From contig JAJRSA010000032.1 in the NCBI GenBank assembly GCA_024279035.1, positions 1-64,000 of the forward strand: a DNA stretch of 64,000 bases. The letters run 5' to 3'. Positions 21,812 to 29,651 of the stretch are shown here, one piece after another. A program made the position numbers and the translations under genes. This stretch comes from Alphaproteobacteria bacterium. GTDB taxonomy: Bacteria; Pseudomonadota; Alphaproteobacteria; Micavibrionales; Micavibrionaceae. The number at the start of each line of letters is the position of its first letter. Within the stretch, counting starts at the first letter, position 1. Below the pieces are notes generated by a model. It was given only the letters and a program-made list of their open reading frames with translations, was not told the origin of the DNA and did no database searches.

Positions 21812-22803
21812 GTCTGTGGTTCAACTCCTAATAAATGTTCAGCAATGCGCACAGCATTGTAGGCCACTCCATTTTGGATATTGTCAGTCACAGACCAGAA
21901 AGACAACGCATTTTTCATGGCAGGGTTTTTACGAATACGACTAAGGAAGAGCTGTTGTTCTCCATGGATTTCAGAGGGCGTGACATATTCCATTTCGGAG
22001 TCGAGATCGATAATCTCTATGATGTCACAGTCTCTCCATACTGTTTTAACGTCTTTGATGTCGATGTCTTGTTTGAATTGAACGGTGACCGCCTGAGCAT
22101 GGCCTATAAATGTTGGGACATAGGTACAATGTACGGCAAGTTGAAGGGGGAACTCAAGGAGTGCAAGTGTTTCTTTGGTCATGGCCTCTTCTTCACTTGT
22201 GCTGTGATTATCTTCAAAATCACCCACTTGTGGAAGAACATTGAATGCGATTTGTTTTGAAAAATGTTGAGATTTTGGTTCATGGTTCATATAGATACTG
22301 CGCACCTGATTAAAGAGCTCATCCATGGCTGGTCTGCCAATTTCAGAGACAGAGTGATAGGTGGAGACGGTTACATTCTCTAACACTCCAAGAGTATCCA
22401 GAGGTTTCAAAGCCTGACACAATTGAATAGTGGAGCTACACGGCGCGGCCACAAGTTTTGTCTCTTTAGAAGGGAAGACCTCCAAATCTGGAACGGAGAG
22501 TATTTTTCCTTCTGTTTTGGTCAGATCAATTATTTTTGTGCTGCTTGATGCAAGTTTCTCAATAATTTGAGAGGCTACATGTGCTGTGCCTGTTAAGAAA
22601 ACAAGATCCATATCTGTGAGCGTTAAGGTGTCAACATGCACCATTGTAAGCGTTTTATCTCCAAAACTAATCGGCTTGACTTGATTTTTATCTTCACAGG
22701 CCACATGAATTTTTGAGACAGGAAAGTCTCTCTCATGAAGCTTTGTGAGGATTTCTTGTCCTCCGAGGGACTCCATTCCAATAATGGCAATTTCAAAAGA
22801 CAT
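21808..22803 (-). CDS. Aspartate-semialdehyde dehydrogenase paralogue, USG-1-like
   Basis: A 331-residue protein with the two-domain ASADH fold. The NADP loop is altered to IIGMESLGGQEIL, and where ASADH has P-N-C-S-T this protein has PCSSTIQ (residues 121-127), so the catalytic cysteine is aligned with serine. The substrate-binding R-V-P-V segment reads YVPTFIGHAQAV. The GHAQ and KQIAFNVLPQ patterns resemble the E. coli USG-1 paralogue, which also lacks the active cysteine. It is therefore unlikely to make aspartate semialdehyde unless the shifted Cys122 substitutes. It heads the run leading to sdhCDA-sodN. Confidence 0.75.
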   Translation of the reverse strand: MSFEIAIIGMESLGGQEILTKLHERDFPVSKIHVACEDKNQVKPISFGDKTLTMVHVDTLTLTDMDLVFLTGTAHVASQIIEKLASSSTKIIDLTKTEGKILSVPDLEVFPSKETKLVAAPCSSTIQLCQALKPLDTLGVLENVTVSTYHSVSEIGRPAMDELFNQVRSIYMNHEPKSQHFSKQIAFNVLPQVGDFEDNHSTSEEEAMTKETLALLEFPLQLAVHCTYVPTFIGHAQAVTVQFKQDIDIKDVKTVWRDCDIIEIIDLDSEMEYVTPSEIHGEQQLFLSRIRKNPAMKNALSFWSVTDNIQNGVAYNAVRIAEHLLGVEPQT

Positions 22804-22838
22804 AAGTGCTCCTTAAGGTGTAAATATTATAATCATCA

Positions 22839-22922
22839 GGGACACGACCGTGTCCCCGCCCAAGATTAGGGCGAAGCCTGCGTGGCGTCTGAACGTTAAA
22901 ATGATTTTTTTAAATCATTTTA
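22839..22922 (-). repeat. Composite repeat, left copy, next to the kinase gene
   Basis: Reading leftward from the kinase start: an 11-bp-arm hairpin with a four-T loop (22897-22922), a core (22895 down to 22869) reading CGTTCAGACGCCACGCAGGC, and a GC-rich hairpin GGGACACG-AC-CGTGTCCC (22839-22856). The same three-part layout, pointing the other way, follows the kinase gene at 26233-26302. The AT hairpin can also act as a terminator or 5' structure. Confidence 0.6.
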
Positions 22923-22941
22923 TGTGGAGGAGACTTTAGCT

Positions 22942-24846
22942 GTGATAGCATGTGTTGTCATGCCTAAAAAAGAAAATCATACCCTTGAAGATGCAAAATC
23001 AAATTTTTTGGCAACGATGAGCCATGAAATGCGTACCCCAATGCAATCTGTCTATGGATTATTAGAATTAATTGAATTGGAAGAGACATCGGCGCGCGTG
23101 AGTGAGATGGTGAAGGTTGCAAAAGACTCTGCGAATGCGCTTTTGGACATTCTTGATGATGTGTTGGAGTTTTCCAAGATGGACGCAGGGAAAATGGAGC
23201 TTGATGATTTTGAAGTGCCTTTGCGGACATTGGTACGAGGGGTCTGTGAAGCCTTTTTTGTTAATATTCAAGGAGAAAACACAGCTCTTCTTGATAATTT
23301 TGAAGAGTCTGTCCCCTTTGTTGTGAAAGGAGACCCGAAGAGATTGCGTCAGATTCTTATAAATCTGGTTGGGAATGCTCTTAAATTTACAGAGAAAGGG
23401 CAGGTTTTAATTTCTGTCACAACCTCCTCTGTGTCTCCCTTAAAGATTAGGTTTGAAATTTCTGATACAGGCATTGGTATGAGTGAAGAGACCTGTCGTT
23501 ATTTATTCCAACCCTTTAACCAAGCAGACAATTCAACAGCACGAGAATATGGAGGGACAGGGTTAGGTCTGTCCATTTGTAAAAAGCTTGTTGATTTGAT
23601 GGATGGCGAAATTGGTGTCAAAAGCGTTGAGGGAGAAGGCTCTATTTTTTGGTTTGAAATTCCAACAGAGGTCGTGGATACAAAAATATCTGATCTTGAT
23701 TTGCCTGATTTAGCAGGGTTGATGGTACTCTCTGTTGAAGACCATCCTCAGGGGGCAAAAGAGATTGTAAGCTCTTTGAGTTCAATGGGGGCACATGTTG
23801 AAAATTGTGCAACAATCAAAGAAGCATTTGCTTTGATCAAAACACGTCCATTTGATGTGGGTGTTATTGATCAGGGCTTGCCTGATGGAGAGGGGTTGTC
23901 TCTCATTAGACATATTATAGATGTGTCTCCCTTTATGGGATGTGTGATGTATACAGCGCGCGAGGATATAGGTTTAAAAAACACACTCCATTCTCTTGGT
24001 GTTCAATATATCGCAAAACCAGCGAGTCGGAGAGGACTAGGGGAGGCTGTTTTAGATAGCTCAAATAAAGTCTCTCGAAGTGATGTGAGTCGGTCCTCCA
24101 AACGGCTTTTGATTGCAGATGATACAGAAACTATCCGAGATCTTTTGAAACGTCAGTTGGATGTTTTGAGCATTGAGGCGGATATTGTTAAAAATGGAGC
24201 TGATGTCATGAAAGCGCTCAAGACAAAAGACTATGGGCTCTTGATTACAGATTTGCATATGCCTGATTTTGATGGATATAAAGTCATTGAAACCATTCGC
24301 GAAAATGAAAATAAAACAGAACGCCTTCCTGTGATTGCTCTCACAGCAGATGTTCAAATTGCCGATCGTCAAGTTTATCTTAAATATGGCTTTGATGAAT
24401 GCCTTTTGAAACCTGTGACGCTTGGCCATTTTAGACGATTGCTTATTCGATGGGGTATATTGCACAATGAGGGAGAAATGTTACCGCCTCCTGTGATAAA
24501 GAAAGATAACAATCAGGGGCCTATAGATTTAGAAGCATTAGAGAAACAGCTTGGAACAATTGATGAGGGAGCGGTGGACATGCTTTCTCTGTTCGTAGAA
24601 ATGACCCAACCATTGATTGATAAGCTTCAAAAGGCGGGACAGGAAGAAGAGAGAGACTCTCTTCGTGAACTTGCGCACTCTTTGAAAGGGAGCTCACGGT
24701 CTGTAGGGGCTCTAAAAATGGGAGATATAGCGTCTGAGATTCAGACACAGACTGAAAATAATAGCTGTAATATAACTTTAATCACCAAAATTGTTCAAGA
24801 ATTTGAAGATGTAAAGGCTCATATTAGTGTGTTGGACAAACAATAG
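22942..24846 (+). CDS. Hybrid sensor histidine kinase (HisKA-HATPase-REC-REC-HPt), tail altered by IS256
   Basis: A soluble hybrid kinase of about 634 residues with no membrane or sensing domain. Phospho-acceptor His lies in MSHEMRTPM near residue 28. ATP-binding boxes follow ([24 protein letters not shown]). Two receiver domains come next, with acceptors in VIDQGLPDG and [11 protein letters not shown], and then an HPt domain with HSLKGSS. The layout is BarA/ArcB-like. GTG at 22942 is chosen because GGAGGAGA precedes it; GTG 22924 and ATG 22960 are alternatives. The present stop TAG is completed by the first base of the inserted IS256 element; the uninterrupted gene would end VLDKQYSRLE (stop at 26238-26240), so only five residues are lost. 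The lack of an input domain suggests control by a partner protein or N-terminal loss. Confidence 0.88.
   Translation: MIACVVMPKKENHTLEDAKSNFLATMSHEMRTPMQSVYGLLELIELEETSARVSEMVKVAKDSANALLDILDDVLEFSKMDAGKMELDDFEVPLRTLVRGVCEAFFVNIQGENTALLDNFEESVPFVVKGDPKRLRQILINLVGNALKFTEKGQVLISVTTSSVSPLKIRFEISDTGIGMSEETCRYLFQPFNQADNSTAREYGGTGLGLSICKKLVDLMDGEIGVKSVEGEGSIFWFEIPTEVVDTKISDLDLPDLAGLMVLSVEDHPQGAKEIVSSLSSMGAHVENCATIKEAFALIKTRPFDVGVIDQGLPDGEGLSLIRHIIDVSPFMGCVMYTAREDIGLKNTLHSLGVQYIAKPASRRGLGEAVLDSSNKVSRSDVSRSSKRLLIADDTETIRDLLKRQLDVLSIEADIVKNGADVMKALKTKDYGLLITDLHMPDFDGYKVIETIRENENKTERLPVIALTADVQIADRQVYLKYGFDECLLKPVTLGHFRRLLIRWGILHNEGEMLPPPVIKKDNNQGPIDLEALEKQLGTIDEGAVDMLSLFVEMTQPLIDKLQKAGQEEERDSLRELAHSLKGSSRSVGALKMGDIASEIQTQTENNSCNITLITKIVQEFEDVKAHISVLDKQ
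24838..24845. repeat. Target site duplication, left copy (AAACAATA)
   Basis: These eight bases flank the left end of the IS256-family element and are repeated exactly at 26217-26224. Eight-base duplications are usual for this family. Confidence 0.9.
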
Positions 24847-26216
24847 AGGCTGTCAGATAGATTGTGTAAGTAGCAATTAAAACTTAATTCTATCGTTAAA
24901 TAGAATCGCGAATTGGTTCAATGCTTGTGGCCAATTCCTAATAGGCATAGTCCACTTTTTCTTCGCATTTTGCAATGCTAGAAACAGAGATTTTTTTACT
25001 GCGGTATCATTTGGGAAAACTCCTTTGCTCTTGATAATCTTACGTATTTGGCGGTTTACAGCCTCTATTGCGTTTGTGGTGTAGATAGCTTTTTTGATAA
25101 ATTCAGGGAAAGCCAAACAGGGTACAATACCGCTCCAGTTTCGTTGCCAAATATCTGATATAGTTGGGTATTTGTCATCCCACTTGTCACGGAAATTTTG
25201 AAGCTCCAACTTTGCAGCTTCCTCTGATGGGGCGGAATATATGGCTTTCAGGTCGGCGGCAACAGCCTTTTTGTCCTTCCACGGCACAAATCTCATAGAA
25301 TTTCTGACCATATGAACGATGCAGAGCTGGACAATTGTTTGTGGAAAGACGCTGGTTATAGCTTCCTCAAAACCTTTAAGGCCATCAACGCAAGCAATAA
25401 GAATATCTTCCACGCCACGGTTTTTAAGCTCTGTAACCACTTGAAGCCAAAATTTTGCCCCCTCATTTTTGCTGATCCAAATCCCTAAAACCTCCTTTTG
25501 CCCTTCCATATTTACAGCCAGCGCAATATAGACCGCTTTGTTGCAAATCATATGATTATCGCGGGTTTTGATGTGAATGCAGTCCAGATAAACAATAGGA
25601 TAGAGGCTTTCCAAGGGGCGGTTTTGCCACGCATTTACCTCATCAATAACTTTATCTGTGACGTTGGAAATAAGCTCGTGGCTGACTTGTGTGCCATAAA
25701 TTTCGTACAAGTGTTCTTGAATTTCTCGCATGGTCATTCCACGCGCATAGAGCGAAATTACCTTGTCATCAAAACCGTCAAACTGGCGTACTCCCTTGGG
25801 TACAAGGCGTGGCTCAAACGCGCCATCACGATCACGGGGCACAGCGATTTCCAGCGTATCATCGCCAGCAATAACGGTCTTAGAATAATGGCCGTTACGG
25901 CGGTTATCAGCTGGCTTATAAGCCTTATCATGCTTTTGATAGCCAAGATGATGCTCCATCTCACCTTCAAGCATGCCGTTAACCAGCCCGCGCTTAAGCT
26001 GCTGAAAAAAACCTTCGGTGCCAAATAACTCTTGCCCATCAGGGCATGAACGTAAAATTTCATTGATTAATTTAGGTGATAGTGTGTATTTAGATTTTTT
26101 AGTAGTCATAGTATTTCCTTATTCTATGCTTCGCATTGTTCGCAAGTCTAACGACTTGCTCTCAATTGCAAAGCATGATCAACAAACACTACTTACACAA
26201 TCTTCATGACAGACCC
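24846..26216. mobile_element. Complete IS256-family insertion sequence with 8-bp target duplication
   Basis: The 1371-bp element is bounded by imperfect inverted repeats. The left end (24846-24873) and the right end (26189-26216, reversed) share CTGTCA followed by three differing bases and the 15-bp block AGATTGTGTAAGTAG. It contains one transposase gene on the minus strand and nothing else. The flanking AAACAATA copies are identical, which indicates a fairly recent transposition into the last codons of the kinase gene. Confidence 0.93.
24877..26109 (-). CDS. IS256-family transposase
   Basis: A 410-residue mutator-type DDE transposase. The catalytic triad is seen as Asp in YLDCIHIKTRDN, Asp in LIACVDGLKGFEEA, and Glu in TTNAIEAVNRQIRK. 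The N-terminal DNA-binding region (GMLEGEMEHHLGYQKHD, RNGHYSKT) and the central RGMTMREIQEHL motif are standard. Length is full and no frame is broken, so it is probably active. It is transcribed toward the kinase gene. Confidence 0.96.
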   Translation of the reverse strand: MTTKKSKYTLSPKLINEILRSCPDGQELFGTEGFFQQLKRGLVNGMLEGEMEHHLGYQKHDKAYKPADNRRNGHYSKTVIAGDDTLEIAVPRDRDGAFEPRLVPKGVRQFDGFDDKVISLYARGMTMREIQEHLYEIYGTQVSHELISNVTDKVIDEVNAWQNRPLESLYPIVYLDCIHIKTRDNHMICNKAVYIALAVNMEGQKEVLGIWISKNEGAKFWLQVVTELKNRGVEDILIACVDGLKGFEEAITSVFPQTIVQLCIVHMVRNSMRFVPWKDKKAVAADLKAIYSAPSEEAAKLELQNFRDKWDDKYPTISDIWQRNWSGIVPCLAFPEFIKKAIYTTNAIEAVNRQIRKIIKSKGVFPNDTAVKKSLFLALQNAKKKWTMPIRNWPQALNQFAILFNDRIKF

Positions 26217-26224
26217 AAACAATA
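26217..26224. repeat. Target site duplication, right copy (AAACAATA)
   Basis: Exact match to 24838-24845. Joining the two flanks through one copy restores the kinase reading frame to CAA TAT AGT CGT TTA GAA TAA, which supports this as the true insertion point. Confidence 0.9.
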
Positions 26225-26232
26225 TAGTCGTT

Positions 26233-26302
26233 TAGAATAAGAACAAGACATTCTTATTCTAAACCGCGTTCAAGCCACGCAGGCTTTCGGCGGACTCCCG
26301 CC
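26233..26302 (+). repeat. Composite repeat, right copy, downstream of the kinase
   Basis: TAGAATAAGAA-CAAGACA-TTCTTATTCTA (26233-26260) is a perfect 11-bp hairpin overlapping the original kinase stop. Next comes the core beginning at 26267, CGTTCAAGCCACGCAGGCTT, and then GGCGG-ACTC-CCGCC (26289-26302). Except for a two-base gap, the core matches the left copy at 22869-22895 in opposite orientation. The remaining bases to 26366 contain no gene. Confidence 0.6.
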
Positions 26303-26366
26303 GCCTCGCAGTCGCTCGAGTTATCTTCAAAGAATGTATTATTCTTAATGAAAATGGCTATACCAC

Positions 26367-27083
26367 CTAACATCCACTTCCAGAATCCCCGTGCCCTGTT
26401 CCTGTTGTTAGAATCATCCAGAGACGGAAACACCGATTTCCATTAAGGCATTTTCTCACAGCGGCATCTGCAATGATATCTGAAGAAATGTTAACGTCTC
26501 CTCCTGTCGCATCAATGACATCCGCTTCACACTCTGCAAACTTATCATCGAGCTTATCAAGAGCTGTTTCAAGATAAGGATCAGATTTGTCTGTAGAAAT
26601 AAAGAAATAGACTCCGTCCACCCCATTATAATATTCCCACTCTCCAAAGAGATTTGGAGTTGGAGGGAGAAATTTTCCAGAGGACCCTAGAAAAAGGAGT
26701 GCGTGACTTGGGTCAGCATCTCCTGGGTTTCCTGGGCAACGAATCCCAGACACACTATTATCTGCTGCTGACCCAGGTGTTGCTGCTTGAGCAGTAAAAT
26801 ATCCATCAGCAGGGTTAATAGGGTAGGGGCTATTTTTTTGTTCTGTGCTACTTAATCCAGAGTCTTCGGCGGGGTACACGAGAATACATTCTTGGATAGA
26901 AGATTGTATCAGTGAAATTTGGTTATGGAGTTCAGAGATGATTTTTGTACTATTCTGACTTTGTGTCTGTTGACCTGATGAGTCCATAAAACTCACTGTC
27001 AATGTCGCAAGGAGAGCAATCGCAATAAGGATATAAACCAGTGCACTGCCTGATTGAGTGCGTATAAGAGGTGTGTTTTTCAT
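26367..27083 (-). CDS. Pilin-like protein, second of two
   Basis: A 238-residue protein with a short basic leader (MKNTPLIRTQSG) and one long hydrophobic helix (SALVYILIAIALLATLTVSF) at the N-terminus, as in type IV prepilins cleaved after Gly. The glutamate at position 5 of the mature form is missing. The exported part contains six or more cysteines (IQECI, GIRCP, FAECE, VRKCL, NRCFR, SGC), probably paired. It is the last gene of the pilus locus, about 85 bases after a terminator that follows the first pilin-like gene. Confidence 0.75.
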   Translation of the reverse strand: MKNTPLIRTQSGSALVYILIAIALLATLTVSFMDSSGQQTQSQNSTKIISELHNQISLIQSSIQECILVYPAEDSGLSSTEQKNSPYPINPADGYFTAQAATPGSAADNSVSGIRCPGNPGDADPSHALLFLGSSGKFLPPTPNLFGEWEYYNGVDGVYFFISTDKSDPYLETALDKLDDKFAECEADVIDATGGDVNISSDIIADAAVRKCLNGNRCFRLWMILTTGTGHGDSGSGC

Positions 27084-27111
27084 TGAGAGTATTCCTTGTG
27101 TACGCCGATAT

Positions 27112-27142
27112 AAAAAAAGGCGATGTCTTACCGCCTTTTTTT
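27112..27142 (-). terminator. Rho-independent terminator after the first pilin-like gene
   Basis: A7-GGCG, a nine-base loop and CGCC-T7 form a stem of about 11 bp, with a T-run at the 3' side on both strands. It sits 26 bases after the stop at 27168 on the minus strand. Such a hairpin between the two pilin genes could leave the first one more abundant than the second. Confidence 0.8.
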
Positions 27143-27167
27143 TGTGTTATTTATAAGCTAAGAATTT

Positions 27168-27914
27168 TTAGTTTTCACTGAGAGTGTGGTAGTAAACATA
27201 TGTACCAGTGCTGTTTGATTCAAAACATCCAAAGGGCTGTCCATTTAGATTTGCCGTATTTGCAACTCCAGTGTCCCCAATAGTGCCTCCTCCAGCAGTT
27301 GGTGCATCCCCATTTGTTGTATCATCAAGCTGTGTCGTGATATCAAGACCAGCATTCTCATCTGGAATACCTGTAATACCGAGTTCATCATTTATTTTTT
27401 GACAAATTCCAGATGAAATACCAACAAGGAACGCAATAATTTCTCGTGATGCTATACTTGGTGAATCTCCTCCTACTGTTGTGCCAATATCTTGAACTTC
27501 ATTATCTGCATTAAAGACCCATGTTCCAAGAGTGCTTCCAGCCATGACGTTAGAAGGGGCTTGTTGGTAAGACGCAGAGCCACCATTGCTACTAAAGACA
27601 CAACTTGTTGCATCGGATCCAGTCGCAGAACCTGCTATGTCAGTTTCACAATCAGAAATGTCTGAGGGAGGATTAAATTTAATAACATCATCCCCGACAC
27701 CATCTGTAATTGACATTCTTAAAACGGATGTTTTCAAAGAGGCGGGATATTGCGTGAGCGCGGCACTACTGATTAAGCTTGTCTCGTCATCAGCATTCCC
27801 TCCCCCACGTGTTGATTGGGTAACGGCATATGAGAGCGCGGCAAAGAGTGCCACCGCTATCAAAATGAGGAACAGGACATTTCCCTGTTCAGTCTTTCTT
27901 TGCTTATAGTCCAT
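27168..27914 (-). CDS. Pilin-like protein, first of two (probable major subunit)
   Basis: A 248-residue protein with leader MDYKQRKTEQG and hydrophobic helix NVLFLILIAVALFAALSYAV, a pattern seen in a group of alphaproteobacterial prepilin-like proteins. The predicted cleavage is between Gly11 and Asn12; Glu5 is absent. The exported domain is rich in Ser, Gly, Asp and Thr, with cysteines in SDCETD, SCVF, GICQ and GCFE. A terminator directly follows. Assembly into the pilus is inferred from the locus. Confidence 0.75.
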   Translation of the reverse strand: MDYKQRKTEQGNVLFLILIAVALFAALSYAVTQSTRGGGNADDETSLISSAALTQYPASLKTSVLRMSITDGVGDDVIKFNPPSDISDCETDIAGSATGSDATSCVFSSNGGSASYQQAPSNVMAGSTLGTWVFNADNEVQDIGTTVGGDSPSIASREIIAFLVGISSGICQKINDELGITGIPDENAGLDITTQLDDTTNGDAPTAGGGTIGDTGVANTANLNGQPFGCFESNSTGTYVYYHTLSEN

Positions 27915-27952
27915 TGTAGTACTCCTTTTTTGGTTTTTTATCTTATTGTATA

Positions 27953-28477
27953 TTATTCAATTATTACAGTCTTTAGAGATATAGTTGCTGCGAGCTTATT
28001 TGTTTTACAGCCTCCCCCTACGCATAAACTCTCGATCGAGGCTATCCACCCTCTTTTTGCGTTCGCTATATGGCCTATGGCGTCACGAAATTGTGGATAG
28101 GAGGTTTCTAATGATTTTGCAATAATGGTTACTTTATTTTTGTTTACCCTAAACTCTAAACCAGTGTAAACGTGTTTAATGTTTTTCACAAATGATTCAA
28201 GTTCAGTCTTGTTGACATCTTTTTTCTTAATGTGAGGGATGTTTGGTTTTACTGCTTCTTTCTCTGCAATATCCGCTTTGATCTTGGCCAGTTCTGCTGT
28301 TTAAATCATGGTGTAGAGGCCTAATCCAGCGGTACTAGCCCAAGCAATACCTGCCGCTATTAATGCGGCTTTCCCGACATGCTCAGGAACAGATTCTAAA
28401 AATCTGTTTAAATCGTTCCCTGCGCTTGGTTTTAGATATTTAGCAAGCTGGCTAAAATTAAATGCTTGATCACTCAA
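27953..28477 (-). pseudogene. PilO/GspM-like bitopic pilus protein with in-frame TAA
   Basis: From a TTG start at 28477 (after AGGATG) the frame is open for 174 codons except for one TAA at 28301-28303. The part before it encodes a cytoplasmic tail and a membrane segment (AALIAAGIAWASTAGLGLYT). The part after it encodes a coil (AELAKIKADIAEKEAV) and a ferredoxin-like domain (FRVNKNKVTIIAKS, YPQFRDAIGHIANAKRGW) as in PilO/GspM alignment proteins. Frame and protein-like character continue on both sides of the stop, so this is a single nonsense change. A GTG at 28189 could start a fragment without the membrane anchor, of doubtful use. Confidence 0.7.
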
Positions 28478-28598
28478 AGTTTTATCATCCTAATCTTTAT
28501 ACCCATAATTTTTTTTATTAACACAATTATAAGGTGTAAATCCTTAACAAAATTTTAATAAAATTATAAATAATTATCTATCTTTATTGTTGTCTACG
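28478..28598. other. AT-rich spacer inside the pilus locus
   Basis: This gap is the longest within the pilus genes and is very AT-rich (for example AATTATAAATAATTATC). It could hold an internal promoter for the pilin-like genes. No open frame is seen. Confidence 0.35.
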
Positions 28599-29651
28599 TT
28601 ATTTTGTGCCCCGAATTCTTACAAGACCATCTGTACGAGAGGCCTCTTCGACAGGGGTACCTCCCATCGCCTTCCCTTTTGATGTAACATATTCCTGAGG
28701 GATAAAGGCTTCCCACATAACTTTTCCTCTGGAAACTTCATATTTAAAAAGAAATCCGTCAATTTTATGTGTTTCATCCAGAAGTTTCTGCATTCTCATG
28801 CTGTGCATAATAACATCACTGTGCATAACTTTGTAAGAATTTTCTATTAGCTTCCTTGATGTTTCTTTCGTTTCTTTCGTGATAGCTGTTAAATCCCTTT
28901 GTGCAAAGAACAGAGAAAAGCTTTCTATAAGAAGGATTGTAATGAGAATGATGGATATTGCAACACCGGTGAAGAGGAGTGTGCGTATGAGCGCACGCGC
29001 AAGTTTTTCTGTTTTGAGTTGTTGATTTTTCCATCCAATAACATGAGGATTATCTTTCCCAATGGTTACAAAGTTTGTGTCCATACTTTGAATTTTTGGA
29101 ATAATTGTACGGCTTGCTCCAATAAAGAGTTGAATACGCTTTGTTTCTTCATTCCAACGAAGAGCTGCAGTACTTGCATCCTGTTCGTATACATAAACCG
29201 TCTCTTTATCAATAAACTCCGGATTTCCCGGGAGGGCTGCAACGAGTGGGCACCAGCTATCTGGAGCAGAGGCAAGGGATGTGGAGGGGCAAGCCAAATA
29301 AGCTACTTTATCATTCACAAGGTCAACGGCGTATGAAAAGTTAACTTTTTCAGTCGCACAGGCCTGTGCCGCAGCATTCCAAACAGTTTCATATTCCATT
29401 CCAGAGATGTAAGGAACTTCTCCTGCCACTAATTCAACAGGGAGAAAGGGAGAGAGTTCATCTTTGAAATCGCTTATTTCTCCTGCAATGTAATCAGATA
29501 GTCGCGGTGTTTGTTTGTTTTCTGACGGCAGATCTATTTCTTTGTCATTGTTCTCATCTTTTATTTGTTTATTCTGTTCCTTTGAGAAAAGCTTTTTAAG
29601 CTTTTCAAGAAAAGTAAGAGGCAATGTTGTTTGTTTTGAAGCTATAGTCAT
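28599..29651 (-). CDS. Bitopic pilus accessory protein, PilO2-like
   Basis: A 350-residue protein with a large cytoplasmic N-terminal part (about 1-220), one membrane segment near 225-250 (TLLFTGVAISIILITILLIE), a coil (residues 262-285) and a small periplasmic domain. This layout is that of the pilin accessory protein PilO of type IVb and IncI-type pilus systems. The cytoplasmic region has Cys and Trp pairs (ACATEKV, LACPSTS, DSWCPL). Family identity is uncertain; location directly after the platform gene supports an assembly role. Confidence 0.6.
   Translation of the reverse strand: MTIASKQTTLPLTFLEKLKKLFSKEQNKQIKDENNDKEIDLPSENKQTPRLSDYIAGEISDFKDELSPFLPVELVAGEVPYISGMEYETVWNAAAQACATEKVNFSYAVDLVNDKVAYLACPSTSLASAPDSWCPLVAALPGNPEFIDKETVYVYEQDASTAALRWNEETKRIQLFIGASRTIIPKIQSMDTNFVTIGKDNPHVIGWKNQQLKTEKLARALIRTLLFTGVAISIILITILLIESFSLFFAQRDLTAITKETKETSRKLIENSYKVMHSDVIMHSMRMQKLLDETHKIDGFLFKYEVSRGKVMWEAFIPQEYVTSKGKAMGGTPVEEASRTDGLVRIRGTK

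Noticed and set aside
28899-29336. Plus-strand open frame of 145 codons
   Set aside because: It is a shadow of the PilO2-like gene on the minus strand; no start signal and no recognisable domain.
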